From contig CADCQR010000107.1 in NCBI GenBank assembly GCA_902803685.1, positions 1 through 56,091 of the forward strand: DNA of 56,091 nt, written 5' to 3'. A program made the position numbers and the translations under genes. Below the pieces are notes generated by a model, which was not told the origin of the DNA, did not search any database, and worked only from the letters and a program-made list of their open reading frames with translations. This DNA is from an uncultured Erysipelotrichaceae bacterium (GTDB lineage Bacteria > Bacillota_I > Bacilli_A > RF39 > UBA660). Of this stretch, positions 8,875 through 17,109 are shown one piece after another (positions within the stretch are counted from its first letter, which is position 1; each line of letters begins with the position of its first letter).

Positions 8875-8898
8875 AAGGACTCGTTTGGGTTCTTTTTT
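8875..8898 (+). terminator. Terminator of tRNA-Ala
   Basis: AAGGACTC (8875-8882) pairs with GGGTTCTT (8887-8894) using two G-U pairs around loop GTTT. A run of T follows. Confidence 0.75.
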
Positions 8899-8954
8899 GT
8901 TTATTATTCTATCAGTTGGGTATAATTGATTGGAATAAATAGGAGATGTTATAG

Positions 8955-9596
8955 TTGAAATTTAAAGTAGGTGTGGTCTTGAATGACTTATCAGAAGAAT
9001 GTCTATATAAAGTGATGCTGCCATATGGTGATCCTTCTGTTATAGGGGTTAGTGGTGATAAGCTCAAATATTTTGTGTTTCAAAGTATTACTAGTGAATA
9101 TATAGATAAATATAAAAATGAAATTAAAAATCGACGAAAAATATATCAGAAAGTATATTTTAAATTACGTTTCCCAACTTTTGATGTTTATATGAGAAAA
9201 TATTGTCATGAAGTTAAGAATTTTTACGCAAATGATTATGGATATTGGGATAATCCGAATGCTCATTGGGATTATTATATTTCTGGTGGTGTTGGTAATA
9301 AGATTTTATTAGTTGATGATAGTGTTGAAATAACAAGGAGTGAGTACTTTGATTGGGATAATGATACTAAGCGATTAATTAATCCTACTGGATATAAGTG
9401 GGTTAATCATTGTAAGATTAAAGACATTGCGTTTAATAAAATTAAAGAATTGGATAATTTTAAACTTTGTGGAATAATTGATGATTTTGGTTGGCATGAA
9501 TTCTCTGGAGACAATTTGTTGGATGAATTTAAAAAATACATAAGAGAAAATGTTGATAATAATAATCACCTAATTATAGTTGAGTGTCATTTTTAA
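8955..9596 (+). CDS. Hypothetical protein with NPNAxWDYY-GG motif
   Basis: I do not recognise the function. The protein is 213 residues, soluble and rich in aromatic residues. The central WDNPNAHWDYYISGG resembles the 'WDWY-IGGRW' signature in a poorly characterised family of bacterial and phage proteins. The start is TTG, eight bases after AGGAGA. No membrane segments are seen. The downstream 103-residue gene is 20 bases away and may be co-transcribed. Confidence 0.6.
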   Translation: MKFKVGVVLNDLSEECLYKVMLPYGDPSVIGVSGDKLKYFVFQSITSEYIDKYKNEIKNRRKIYQKVYFKLRFPTFDVYMRKYCHEVKNFYANDYGYWDNPNAHWDYYISGGVGNKILLVDDSVEITRSEYFDWDNDTKRLINPTGYKWVNHCKIKDIAFNKIKELDNFKLCGIIDDFGWHEFSGDNLLDEFKKYIRENVDNNNHLIIVECHF

Positions 9597-9616
9597 GTAT
9601 AGTTTGGAGATAATAT

Positions 9617-9928
9617 ATGAATTTTTATATTGGGATTGGAGAAAAAAGGTTTATTAGTAAAAATAGTGTTAGAATAGACAATGAATATTTTAATCAGAAT
9701 GTTTTTAATATTTTAGATGAAAATTTAGTTATATTTGATAAGTTAGATCCGTATGGTAAGTGTATTTTGTATTCTGATGATATTGTCAAATTGCGTTCTG
9801 ATTGTGAGTTAATTTTAAAGAATGATATTATAAAAGATAAACAAGTGGTAAAAAAAATAAAAATTTTGGAGTATATGTGTGACTTTGCCTTGACAGAAGG
9901 TGTACATATAATATATTGTGGTGATTAA
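9617..9928 (+). CDS. Hypothetical protein (103 aa)
   Basis: Unknown. This small, acidic, soluble protein starts at an ATG behind GGAGA. It has mixed alpha-beta character (MNFYIGIGEKRF ... KILEYMCDFALTEG) and no recognisable motif. It follows the NPNAxWDYY protein closely and may share its transcript. Confidence 0.5.
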   Translation: MNFYIGIGEKRFISKNSVRIDNEYFNQNVFNILDENLVIFDKLDPYGKCILYSDDIVKLRSDCELILKNDIIKDKQVVKKIKILEYMCDFALTEGVHIIYCGD

Positions 9929-9968
9929 ATAAATTTGAATAAACATTCTTTTTTTGCATGTATTGGTA

Positions 9969-9974
9969 TATAAT
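9969..9974 (+). promoter_or_regulatory. Probable -10 element (TATAAT) deciding the next start
   Basis: A perfect TATAAT lies at 9969-9974; a possible weak -35 (TTCTTT, 9946-9951) is 17 bases upstream. Transcription would then begin near 9981. That makes the upstream ATG at 9977 unusable and supports the GTG at 9998 as the start. Confidence 0.55.
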
Positions 9975-9997
9975 ATATGAAAAGGGAGTTGTATAGT

Positions 9998-10372
9998 GTG
10001 AGTAAACTATCATCTATTGAAAAAATAAGTGAACAAATAGAGATGTTAAGTAATCAAGATTTTGTAGAAAAAGAGAAGGTAGAGAATGTTAAAAAGCCTA
10101 GAACAACACCAAGAAAGGTAATTTTAGAAGAACCAACGATTACTTCTGATGAAGATTTAATGCAAGAGTTGATTGGCGAAAATACTGGAACGAAGGTTTT
10201 TGCAAAGGGTGATATAAATCCACCTAAAAAATTTAAGTCAAAAGATGAAAATATTGCAAGTGTTCAGGACAGAAAATGGGATTTTTCTAAGGAAAAAGTT
10301 AAGGACTTTTATCTACCTGCATTATTGATATTTTTGATAATTTTATTTTTTATTCTTATATTAGTAATTTAA
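9998..10372 (+). CDS. Hypothetical tail-anchored membrane protein
   Basis: The 124-residue protein has a charged, probably disordered cytoplasmic N-terminal region (KEKVENVKKPRTTPRKV) and a single C-terminal transmembrane helix (about residues 101-123, FYLPALLIFLIILFFILILVI begins it). The GTG start is chosen over an in-frame ATG 21 bases upstream because AGGGAG is correctly spaced and the -10 element overlaps the upstream region. I see no catalytic motif. Its role is unknown. Confidence 0.6.
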   Translation: MSKLSSIEKISEQIEMLSNQDFVEKEKVENVKKPRTTPRKVILEEPTITSDEDLMQELIGENTGTKVFAKGDINPPKKFKSKDENIASVQDRKWDFSKEKVKDFYLPALLIFLIILFFILILVI

Positions 10373-10430
10373 ATAAAATTACTTTAAAAAAGGATTTTTT
10401 TATAATATAATCGATTTAAGGAGTGAAATA

Positions 10431-10979
10431 ATGGAGACTGAAATGATTATGATGGAAGTAACAGAAAAATTAGATAAAGCAGTAGAAAGTTTGGATAAGA
10501 AATTTTCTACAGTTAGAGCAGGGCGTGCTAATCCTTCTAGTTTGGATGGTGTTGTTGCTGAATATTATGGAGTTATGACTCCGCTTAAGCAGTTGGCAAC
10601 AATTTCCGTTCCTGAAGCTAGACAATTGTTGATAAAGCCGTTTGATAAAAGTTGCTTAAATGCTATTGAAAAGGCTATTATAGCTGCTAATTTGGGTTAT
10701 AATCCTGGTAATGATGGTGAAACTATCAGAATTGTTATACCTGAGCTTACAGAAGAGCGAAGACGTGAATTAGTAAAACAGGTTAAGGCACTAGCTGAAG
10801 AGTCTAAGGTTATTGTTAGAAATGTAAGACATGAGGCAATCGATGAAGTAAAGAAAGCTGAGCTCCCAGAAGATACTCAAAAAGGAATGGAAGCTGATAT
10901 TCAAGAGTTAGTAAATGAAGCTAATAAGAAGATTGATGCCAAGTTTAAAGAAAAAGAACAGGAATTACTTACTCTTTAG
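10431..10979 (+). CDS. frr: Ribosome recycling factor
   Basis: RRF works with EF-G to split post-termination ribosomes. The sequence has the family pattern throughout: FSTVRAGRANPSSLDGV, PEARQLLIKPFDK, NLGYNPGNDGETIRIVIPELTEERRRELVKQ (read in two parts) and the C-terminal helix with VRHEAIDEVKK. Length 182 is typical. The start follows AAGGAG, and TATAAT boxes lie at 10401-10411. pyrH and tsf, its usual upstream neighbours, are absent here. Confidence 0.97.
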   Translation: METEMIMMEVTEKLDKAVESLDKKFSTVRAGRANPSSLDGVVAEYYGVMTPLKQLATISVPEARQLLIKPFDKSCLNAIEKAIIAANLGYNPGNDGETIRIVIPELTEERRRELVKQVKALAEESKVIVRNVRHEAIDEVKKAELPEDTQKGMEADIQELVNEANKKIDAKFKEKEQELLTL

Positions 10980-11004
10980 TAAGTAATTTTACTTTAGGTG
11001 GGTT

Positions 11005-11607
11005 ATGGTTTTAGGTTTGTTATTAAGTGAGATGAGTGATGATGAAAAAGCAATATTTAATGAACAAAGTACTAATAATTATTTAGAATATATTTTTTCA
11101 TCATCGCAATTTAAAAAATTAAGTGAAAAGCTTGAGAACGGTCAGGAATTAGATAATAGAGACTGGGATTTTATATTAAAAAAGCTATATTTGGTTTCGA
11201 CTAAATCTTATTTTGATGAAGAGGATATAGATTGGAAAGATAGAGTATTAATTCTTTTTTGTAAAGTTGGCCTTAAACTATTTGGAAATGGTACAAGGCT
11301 TTATAATGAATGTTATAAACTTGGTGAGTTATATAGAAATATAGAAAGAGAGAAGGAAATCAATGCCGATCTATTTCAGTCTTTGGTTTTTGTATTAGAG
11401 AGTGAAGAAGAAGCTGATCTGAAAGTTTTATTGCGTCAACATACTGAGGCGGCTATTTTTAGAGATTGTATGGATTATTTTTATCAATCATATGAGAATT
11501 CTTCTTCGGGAGAACTTTTAGGGAAAGAAAAATTGGCATTACAATCTTTAAATACTTCGTTCGAACGAGGGAAAGAACTTGTAAAGCATTATAGAGTATT
11601 GCCATAG
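11005..11607 (+). CDS. Hypothetical protein (200 aa)
   Basis: I do not recognise a family. The protein is soluble, acidic and mostly alpha-helical, with no transmembrane segment and no clear catalytic motif. It starts 25 bases after frr at an ATG behind TAGGTGG, so it is probably co-transcribed with frr. A strong terminator follows. Confidence 0.6.
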   Translation: MVLGLLLSEMSDDEKAIFNEQSTNNYLEYIFSSSQFKKLSEKLENGQELDNRDWDFILKKLYLVSTKSYFDEEDIDWKDRVLILFCKVGLKLFGNGTRLYNECYKLGELYRNIEREKEINADLFQSLVFVLESEEEADLKVLLRQHTEAAIFRDCMDYFYQSYENSSSGELLGKEKLALQSLNTSFERGKELVKHYRVLP

Positions 11608-11639
11608 CTGATTTGTGTATATAAATTTCTAATAATTAT

Positions 11640-11673
11640 AAAAAGAGAAAATGAATTTTCATTTCTCTTTTTT
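11640..11673. terminator. Bidirectional terminator
   Basis: The left arm AAAAAGAGAAAATGAA (11640-11655) pairs with TTCATTTCTCTTTTT (from 11658) with one bulged A. T-runs sit on both sides. It separates the frr-linked gene from the convergent sspI gene. Confidence 0.85.
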
Positions 11674-11678
11674 GTATT

Positions 11679-11897
11679 CTATTTTAGACCTTTATCAACT
11701 CTTTTTTTAATAATATTTATTATGTTTGTTTTTAAATCTTTTGTGGCGTTTTCCCATACTAATTCGAAGAATACGCCAAGCCCTGGTAAAGTTATTTCAT
11801 CTTGTTCTTTTACCGCTTCATCAATTGCTCTTTTTAAAGTTTCATAGTCGTCTCCTTTAAAGTTATTAATTATATGTCTTCTTATATCAATATTCAT
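11679..11897 (-). CDS. sspI: Small acid-soluble spore protein SspI
   Basis: This 72-residue protein closely fits SspI, a minor spore-core protein made in the forespore. The N-terminus (MNIDIRRHIINNFKG), the ETLKRAIDEAVKEQDEITLP segment and the diagnostic LPGLGVFFELVW all match the Bacillus SspI pattern. AGGAGG lies 11 bases before the ATG. A sigma-G-like promoter precedes it. Its neighbour across the divergent gap leads to a TrmH-family methyltransferase, as I recall for Bacillus sspI. Its presence argues that the organism forms spores or recently did. Confidence 0.88.
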   Translation of the reverse strand: MNIDIRRHIINNFKGDDYETLKRAIDEAVKEQDEITLPGLGVFFELVWENATKDLKTNIINIIKKRVDKGLK

Positions 11898-11920
11898 GAT
11901 TTGCTTTTCCTCCTAAAATT

Positions 11921-11950
11921 TATAGTGATTTGTAATACTATTTTTATTCA
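11921..11950 (-). promoter_or_regulatory. Candidate sigma-G-type promoter of sspI
   Basis: Read on the minus strand, TGAATA (11950-11945), a 17-base spacer and CACTATA (11927-11921) match the forespore sigma-G consensus (GHATR then CATWHTA) at all but one position. The predicted start would fall almost on the AGGAGG, leaving a very short leader; this is a reason for caution. Confidence 0.5.
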
Positions 11951-11961
11951 TAATTTTTGTC

Positions 11962-11976
11962 TTTGTAGACTACAAA
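11962..11976. promoter_or_regulatory. Perfect 15-bp dyad between divergent genes
   Basis: TTTGTAGACTACAAA is a perfect inverted repeat of seven bases about a central A. It sits in the 164-base gap between sspI (leftward) and the YgjP-like gene (rightward), where an operator would be expected. No T-tract follows, so it is not a terminator. Confidence 0.4.
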
Positions 11977-12061
11977 TTATTTTATTGATTTACCTTTTTA
12001 ATTGATTCTGTTAAAATATTCATTGAAATAATTAATGAGTAACGAGAGGAATTTGATAATT

Positions 12062-12703
12062 ATGCAGTTAGATTTTGAAGGTGTTTCTTATCCTGTAATA
12101 ATTGAAAGAAAATATGGTCAAAAGAATACATATATTAGGGTGAAGAAGGATTTGTGTATACATGTTAGTTGTGGGATACTTACATCTACTGGGTATATAA
12201 AAAAATTAATTAAGAATAATTCCTCTAGGATTATAGATATGATAAATACTCAACTTAGTAAAAAAGTTAACAATGATGGTTTTTATTATTTGGGAAAGAA
12301 ATATAATATTGAATATATTGATGATGATAAGTTGTATCTTGACGGAGATACTGTTTATATGAGTAAAGATTATGATATTTATAAATTTTATAAAAAACAA
12401 GCTAGTAAAATATTCTTAGAGAGATTAGAATATCATTATGATAATTTTAGTAGAAAGATACCGCATCCAAAACTTAGAATAAGAAAAATGACTACTAGAT
12501 GGGGAGTTTGTAATATTAATACTTATAATATTACCTTGAACTTAGAATTAATTAAACGAGATATTAAATATTTAGATTATGTGATAATACATGAATTAAC
12601 ACATTTGGTTCATGGTGATCATTCGGCTGCTTTTTGGAGTGTAGTGGAAGAAAATATGCCAGATTATAAACTGTTTAGAAAGGATATGAAAGAGTTTTTA
12701 TGA
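12062..12703 (+). CDS. YgjP/DUF45-family zinc metallopeptidase
   Basis: The C-terminal domain holds IIHELTHLVHGDHSAAFW, an HExxH zinc motif with a downstream His as third ligand. It is preceded by TTRWGVCN, the usual arginine-rich signature of the YgjP-like (DUF45) group. The N-terminal half (MQLDFEGVSYPVIIERK ... KNTYIRVK) is the family's beta domain. I chose the ATG at 12062 because it gives the family N-terminus and has GAGAGGA upstream; an ATG at 12035 is possible. It overlaps the next gene by four bases (ATGA). Substrates of the family are unknown. Confidence 0.85.
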   Translation: MQLDFEGVSYPVIIERKYGQKNTYIRVKKDLCIHVSCGILTSTGYIKKLIKNNSSRIIDMINTQLSKKVNNDGFYYLGKKYNIEYIDDDKLYLDGDTVYMSKDYDIYKFYKKQASKIFLERLEYHYDNFSRKIPHPKLRIRKMTTRWGVCNINTYNITLNLELIKRDIKYLDYVIIHELTHLVHGDHSAAFWSVVEENMPDYKLFRKDMKEFL

Positions 12704-13434
12704 TTATTACTAGTACAGATAATAAGAAAATTAAAGAATTAACAAAATTACATAAAAGAAAATATAGGGAGGAGTATGGAAAATTTTTGATAGAAGGTGA
12801 ACATTTAGTAATTGAGGCGATTAATTCTGGGTGTTTGGAAGAAATTTTTATCAAAAAAGGTACTGTTCTATCTATTGATTATCCGTCGACTGTTGTTAGC
12901 GAAGAAGTATTTAGTAAAATGTCAATATTAGATACTCCAACAAATGTTATTGGAGTGTGTAGAATAAGAAATAATAAAAATATTATCGGCAATAAAATCT
13001 TACTTTTAGATGAGATACAAGATCCAGGTAATTTAGGTACTATAATAAGAAGTTCTGTGGCTTTTAATGTTGATACAATAATTCTAAGTGAAAATACTGT
13101 AGACTTATATAATCCTAAAGTTATTAGAGCGACGCAAGGAATTTTATTTTATATAAATATTATAAGTATGAATAGTTTAGAGGCTATTAGAGAATTGAAA
13201 ATGTTAAATATCCCAATTTATGGTACCGATGTAGATAGTGGTGTTGATGCTCGTACATTGCGAGATAGTGATAAGCAATCCTTTGCATTAGTTATGGGAA
13301 ATGAAGGTAATGGTGTAAGGGACATAGTTAAAGAACAATGTGATAAAAATTTATATATAAGTATGAATAGTAATGTAGAGAGTTTAAATGTTGCTATTGC
13401 TACTTCTATATTGTTGTACGAGTTAGGGAGATAA
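12700..13434 (+). CDS. TrmH/SpoU-family RNA 2'-O-methyltransferase
   Basis: This is a SAM-dependent methyltransferase acting on ribose 2'-OH of rRNA or tRNA. The N-terminal substrate-binding domain includes YGKFLIEGEHLVIEA. The SPOUT knot motifs are DEIQDPGNLGTIIRSS (motif 1), ALVMGNEGNGV (motif 2) and YISMNSNVESLNVAIATSIL (motif 3). The length (244) fits the YsgA/RlmB-like group. It is translationally coupled to the YgjP-like gene by ATGA overlap and followed by rimM after one base. Confidence 0.92.
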   Translation: MIITSTDNKKIKELTKLHKRKYREEYGKFLIEGEHLVIEAINSGCLEEIFIKKGTVLSIDYPSTVVSEEVFSKMSILDTPTNVIGVCRIRNNKNIIGNKILLLDEIQDPGNLGTIIRSSVAFNVDTIILSENTVDLYNPKVIRATQGILFYINIISMNSLEAIRELKMLNIPIYGTDVDSGVDARTLRDSDKQSFALVMGNEGNGVRDIVKEQCDKNLYISMNSNVESLNVAIATSILLYELGR

Positions 13435-13435
13435 T

Positions 13436-13912
13436 ATGTTATATATAGGAAAGATTGTTTCTACACATGGTATAAAAGGTGAATTGAGAATACTTAGTGA
13501 TTTTCAATATAAAGATAAGGTTTTTAGGGTTGGTAATAATTTAGTTATTAATAATGAAAAGTATAAAATTAGTAGTTATCGGGTGCATAAGAATTTTGAC
13601 ATGGTTACTTTAAATGATTATAATAATATCAACGATGTGCTATTCTTATTGAAACATGATGTTTATTTTTTAGAAAGTGATTTAGAACTTGATGATAATC
13701 AAATATTAGATAGTGAATTGTATAATTTTGAAGTAGTTAGTACTGATGGAAAAGTAGGCCGTGTTTTAGAAGTATTCTACGCTAGTCCTAAGAATAAAGT
13801 AATTAGAATATTATTAGATAAAGAATATTTGTTACCGTACAATTCTCCGATGATAGTTAGTATCAATAAGAAGCAAGAGAAAATGGTGGTAAAGTTAATA
13901 GAAGGGATGTAA
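13436..13912 (+). CDS. rimM: 16S rRNA processing protein RimM
   Basis: RimM helps mature the 30S head and binds ribosomal protein S19. The N-terminal domain starts with YIGKIVSTHGIKGELRI, the family hallmark. The C-terminal PRC-barrel-like half has LYNFEVVSTDGKVGRVLEVF and NKVIRILLDKEYLLPY. It lies in the conserved order rimM-trmD; rpsP, often upstream, is missing. Confidence 0.93.
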   Translation: MLYIGKIVSTHGIKGELRILSDFQYKDKVFRVGNNLVINNEKYKISSYRVHKNFDMVTLNDYNNINDVLFLLKHDVYFLESDLELDDNQILDSELYNFEVVSTDGKVGRVLEVFYASPKNKVIRILLDKEYLLPYNSPMIVSINKKQEKMVVKLIEGM

Positions 13913-13916
13913 TGTT

Positions 13917-14600
13917 GTGAAAATCGATATTTTAACGTTGTTTCCCAATATGTTTGATGGTGTTTTTAGCGAAAGCATTATTAAACGAGCTAAAGATATT
14001 GGAGAAGTAGAAATAAATCTAATTAATTTTAGAGATTATAGTAAAGATTCACACAATAAAGTTGATGATACTCCTTATGGTGGAGGATGTGGAATGGTAT
14101 TAACTTGTCAGCCTATTTTTGATTGTGTAAATTCTATTAAACGAGATGATAGTCTAGTGATTTTGCTGACTCCAGATGGGAAAGTCTATAAACAGTCAGT
14201 GGCATATAATTTATCTTCTAAGAAGCATTTGATTTTAATTTGCGGTCATTATGAGGGTTTTGATGAGAGAATTAGGAGTATATGTGATTTGGAGTTAAGC
14301 ATAGGTGATTATGTTTTGACTGGTGGAGAAATAGCAGCGATGGTGTTGGTTGATTCTGTTGTGAGATTGCTTCCTGGTGTTATTACGGAAGATTCACATA
14401 TTAATGATTCGTTTAATAATAATTTGCTCGATTATCCAACATATACTAAGCCCAGAGTATTTGCAGGAATGGAAGTCCCTGAAGTATTGCTTTCAGGTGA
14501 TCATAAAAAAATTGCGGAATATAGGTATAATGAGAGTTTAAAAAGGACTAGAGAACGCAGGCCAGATTTAATTGCTGAAGGAAGTGATGAACGTGGTTAA
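13917..14600 (+). CDS. trmD: tRNA (guanine-37-N1)-methyltransferase TrmD
   Basis: TrmD methylates G37 of tRNAs reading CNN codons and prevents frameshifting. Signature segments are DILTLFPNMFDGVF, DDTPYGGGCGMVL, LICGHYEGFDERI and SIGDYVLTGGEIAAMVL. The GTG start lies just beyond rimM. Length 227 is normal. The next gene begins within its 3' end. Confidence 0.97.
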   Translation: MKIDILTLFPNMFDGVFSESIIKRAKDIGEVEINLINFRDYSKDSHNKVDDTPYGGGCGMVLTCQPIFDCVNSIKRDDSLVILLTPDGKVYKQSVAYNLSSKKHLILICGHYEGFDERIRSICDLELSIGDYVLTGGEIAAMVLVDSVVRLLPGVITEDSHINDSFNNNLLDYPTYTKPRVFAGMEVPEVLLSGDHKKIAEYRYNESLKRTRERRPDLIAEGSDERG

Positions 14601-15036
14601 TATTATTTTGAATAAAGACAAGTTTAATATTGGAATTGTTGATGGTGTACAAATAATAAATTTAACTGGACTTGAATTGTCTTCTAAGGGTGGATTTAAG
14701 ATTGGAAATGAAAAAATTATTAACATAAAAGTGATTGATAAAGATATGGCTCATATTTTAGCTTATAGTAAGGTATTATATGTATATGAAAAACTTATAA
14801 AAAAGCTTACTGGCTTAGTAACAAGTGATGATGAGAGTGGTGGAGATTTTAGAGAAGCTTTAAACCAGATAGAGCGATTTAGACTGGTAATAAAAAATAG
14901 ATATAGGGCATATTTAAAACAACAAGAATTGGAGAGCATGTCTAAACAATTAGCTTTTTTGAAAAAGACAGCACAGGAACGCATTGATGAAATAAATTCT
15001 TATTTTGATGAGTTGGCTAATGGCAAAAGTCGATGA
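14587..15036 (+). CDS. Hypothetical protein downstream of trmD
   Basis: I do not recognise this family. The N-terminal half looks like a small beta domain (FNIGIVDGVQIINLTG, FKIGNEKIINIKVIDKD), and the C-terminal half is a charged helix likely to form a coiled coil (about residues 85-145). There is no membrane segment. The ATG at 14587 overlaps the trmD end and has GAAGGA upstream; an earlier in-frame TTG is less likely. Position suggests a translation-linked role, which is inference. Confidence 0.6.
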   Translation: MNVVNIILNKDKFNIGIVDGVQIINLTGLELSSKGGFKIGNEKIINIKVIDKDMAHILAYSKVLYVYEKLIKKLTGLVTSDDESGGDFREALNQIERFRLVIKNRYRAYLKQQELESMSKQLAFLKKTAQERIDEINSYFDELANGKSR

Positions 15037-15043
15037 AATTATA

Positions 15044-15071
15044 TTGTTTAATTTAGAAAATATGTTATACT
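15044..15071 (+). promoter_or_regulatory. Sigma-A-type promoter
   Basis: TTGTTT (15044-15049) and TATACT (15066-15071) are separated by 16 bases, just upstream of the DUF5305-like membrane protein gene. Confidence 0.45.
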
Positions 15072-15102
15072 TTCATTAGAATAGATGGGTTGGTGAGCTA
15101 GT

Positions 15103-16611
15103 ATGAATAATACAGCAGATAAAAATTCCAAAAAAGTTTTTGATAAAAATAGAGGAAAGAAAAATTTTGTTCCCAAATGGAAGAAAAAGAAAAATCTGAA
15201 ACTTGAAGATAAAAATGATAATTTAGAACTTGATAAAAAGGTATTAGAATCAGACATGGTCAATAACTTGGAGTCAGATGAGGCGGTTGTAGATACACAA
15301 GAAACAGTTGCTCCAATTGAGTTTTTAATTGATGACGAGATGATGAGAGAGGATTTTGCTAGAGAAGCAAAAAATACTAGTAATAGTATGGATAATGTTG
15401 ATAGTAATGAGCCTATTATTGTTTCTTCTAATAGGGTAGATGAAGAATCCCAAAATAATAATGATAATGTTGATGAAGAATCTCAAGATAATGATGATGC
15501 TGTTGACATTGATTTGAATAAGGAATGGGATAAAGTTTATAAAAATTTTGATCCAAATAAAGAAGAATCTCAGAATGCTTCTATTGATGAAGACTCTAGG
15601 TCTATTTTTTCGGCACATTATAATTATATTGCTCGTATATGTACTTTGGTGTTTTTAATATTGTTATTTTTAGTACTTTGTATTTTGTTTGCTTTTAAGG
15701 GCGTTAACTATCAATTGGGTGGAACTACAGTTTATTCAGAGTACACTAATACTGATTATTCTGTTTGTACTAGTATTGATAGTGATGATAATTGCTTATC
15801 TAAAGGGCTAGAATATGTTTCATCTGTTGTAAATGATATAAATCTTGATTTTAGTTATGAAGCAATATATAGCCGTAAATATACTTTTAATTCTAATTAC
15901 TATGTTGTTGGTGAGTTATCTATTTTTGATTCTAAAGATAAGAAAAAAATCAGATATAAAAATGAAGATTTATTAGTTGATGAATCTAAATTAAATATAA
16001 GTGGAGAAATTATTTCTTTTTCTGCAGATACAGAGATTGATTTTAAACATTATAAAGAATTAGCTTCTCAGTATATTAATGATTTTGGTTTTTCTGGTTA
16101 TGCAGAATTAGATATTGGCTTATATTTAAAAGATGCTGATGTTTCTAGAAAAATTTCTAGTGTTAAAATACCATTAACAGAGGAGGCCTTTGTAATTAGT
16201 ACTGAAGATTTAGATAATCAAAATCAAATATTGGTCTCAAATTTAAAACATAAGAAGATTGATTCGTTTTATATATTTATTTCTGTTGTATGTTTGTTAA
16301 TGGATATTTTGTTGTTTGTATATCTGTTTAATTTTATTTATATGGTTAAGCATTTAGATAATGCTTATAATAGTAAATTGAAAAGTATTTTAAAAGAGTA
16401 CGATGATATAATTGTTAATGCTATTAATGATTATATAATACCTGACAATGTTAGAGTTGTTATGGTTGAATCTTTTGAAGAATTATTAGATGCTAGAAAT
16501 TCATTAGATAAACCAATTGTTTATGAACGTATAAATAATATAAAGTCTAAATTCTATGTTGAAGATAGTATGACTATTTACATTTATACAATGAAAGATA
16601 ATGGAGATTAA
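15103..16611 (+). CDS. DUF5305-like bitopic surface protein (paralogue 1)
   Basis: This 502-residue protein has a long cytoplasmic N-terminus: lysine-rich to residue 35, then very acidic with a twice-repeated VDEESQ unit (15436-15501). A helix follows at about 176-200. The extracytoplasmic domain (about 200-385) includes YTNTDYSVCTSI ... CLSKGLEYVSSVV, and a second helix lies at about 388-412. The cytoplasmic tail holds ESFEELLDARNSLDKPI. The outside domain and tail resemble the gene at 19796-21133 and the DUF5305 family, often found near SipW-type peptidases. It separates trmD from rplS, which are usually adjacent. Role in surface-fibre assembly is inference. Confidence 0.72.
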   Translation: MNNTADKNSKKVFDKNRGKKNFVPKWKKKKNLKLEDKNDNLELDKKVLESDMVNNLESDEAVVDTQETVAPIEFLIDDEMMREDFAREAKNTSNSMDNVDSNEPIIVSSNRVDEESQNNNDNVDEESQDNDDAVDIDLNKEWDKVYKNFDPNKEESQNASIDEDSRSIFSAHYNYIARICTLVFLILLFLVLCILFAFKGVNYQLGGTTVYSEYTNTDYSVCTSIDSDDNCLSKGLEYVSSVVNDINLDFSYEAIYSRKYTFNSNYYVVGELSIFDSKDKKKIRYKNEDLLVDESKLNISGEIISFSADTEIDFKHYKELASQYINDFGFSGYAELDIGLYLKDADVSRKISSVKIPLTEEAFVISTEDLDNQNQILVSNLKHKKIDSFYIFISVVCLLMDILLFVYLFNFIYMVKHLDNAYNSKLKSILKEYDDIIVNAINDYIIPDNVRVVMVESFEELLDARNSLDKPIVYERINNIKSKFYVEDSMTIYIYTMKDNGD

Positions 16612-16655
16612 AAATTAGATATTTGTGATATACCTTATATTTATATAGAATTATG

Positions 16656-16685
16656 TTGATTTTTAATAATGTTTTGTGTTATAAT
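16656..16685 (+). promoter_or_regulatory. Sigma-A promoter of rplS
   Basis: TTGATT (16656-16661) and a perfect TATAAT (16680-16685) are 18 bases apart. Transcription would start near 16692, just ahead of the structured leader. Confidence 0.65.
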
Positions 16686-16695
16686 CAAATTCGTC

Positions 16696-16742
16696 ATGTG
16701 ATGATCCGCTGTCATAATGTAGATAAGATCATGGAAACACAT
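16696..16742 (+). promoter_or_regulatory. Candidate ribosomal protein L19 leader
   Basis: ATGTG (16696-16700) pairs with CACAT (16738-16742). Directly inside, ATGATC (16701-16706) pairs with GATCAT (16727-16732). An asymmetric GGAAA bulge lies on the 3' side. This two-step stem lies between the promoter and the rplS ribosome binding site. Known L19 leaders in Bacillota sit in the same place and let L19 repress its own synthesis. Identity is inferred from position and shape; a covariance-model search would settle it. Confidence 0.55.
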
Positions 16743-16762
16743 ATATGAGAGGAGATTATTTT

Positions 16763-17107
16763 ATGAATATTATTGACAAAATTAATATGAAACAAATAAA
16801 CCCTAATATTCCGGAATTCCGTGTAGGAGATACTGTAAGGGTTGATGTTAAGATTATTGAAGGAAAAAGGGAACGTATCCAAGCTTTCGAAGGAACAGTA
16901 GTTGCTAGACGCGGTGGATCTGTAAGTGAAACATTTACAGTTAGAAAAATGTCTAGTGGAGTTGGTGTTGAAAGGGTATTTCCAATACATTCACCAAAAA
17001 TTGCTGGTATAACAGTTGTACGTAAAGGTAAAGTTAGACGTGCAAAACTTACATTCCTTAGAGGTATGGTTGGTGGATATCGTATCAAAGAAAGAGGACA
17101 AAAATAA
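16763..17107 (+). CDS. rplS: 50S ribosomal protein L19
   Basis: L19 sits at the 30S-50S interface. The sequence is canonical: [54 protein letters not shown] and [13 protein letters not shown]. The ATG at 16763 follows GAGGAGA by eight bases; the in-frame ATG at 16745 overlaps that site. 114 residues is the usual length. Confidence 0.97.
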   Translation: MNIIDKINMKQINPNIPEFRVGDTVRVDVKIIEGKRERIQAFEGTVVARRGGSVSETFTVRKMSSGVGVERVFPIHSPKIAGITVVRKGKVRRAKLTFLRGMVGGYRIKERGQK

Positions 17108-17109
17108 TA

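Noticed and set aside
15325..15618. 97-codon antisense frame inside the DUF5305-like gene
   Set aside because: It is the complement of the acidic repeat region; its Ile/Phe/Asn runs mirror the Asp/Asn/Glu codons on the sense strand, and it has no ribosome binding site.
16756..17088. Antisense frames over rplS
   Set aside because: They mirror a highly conserved ribosomal protein gene and have no motif or ribosome binding site.
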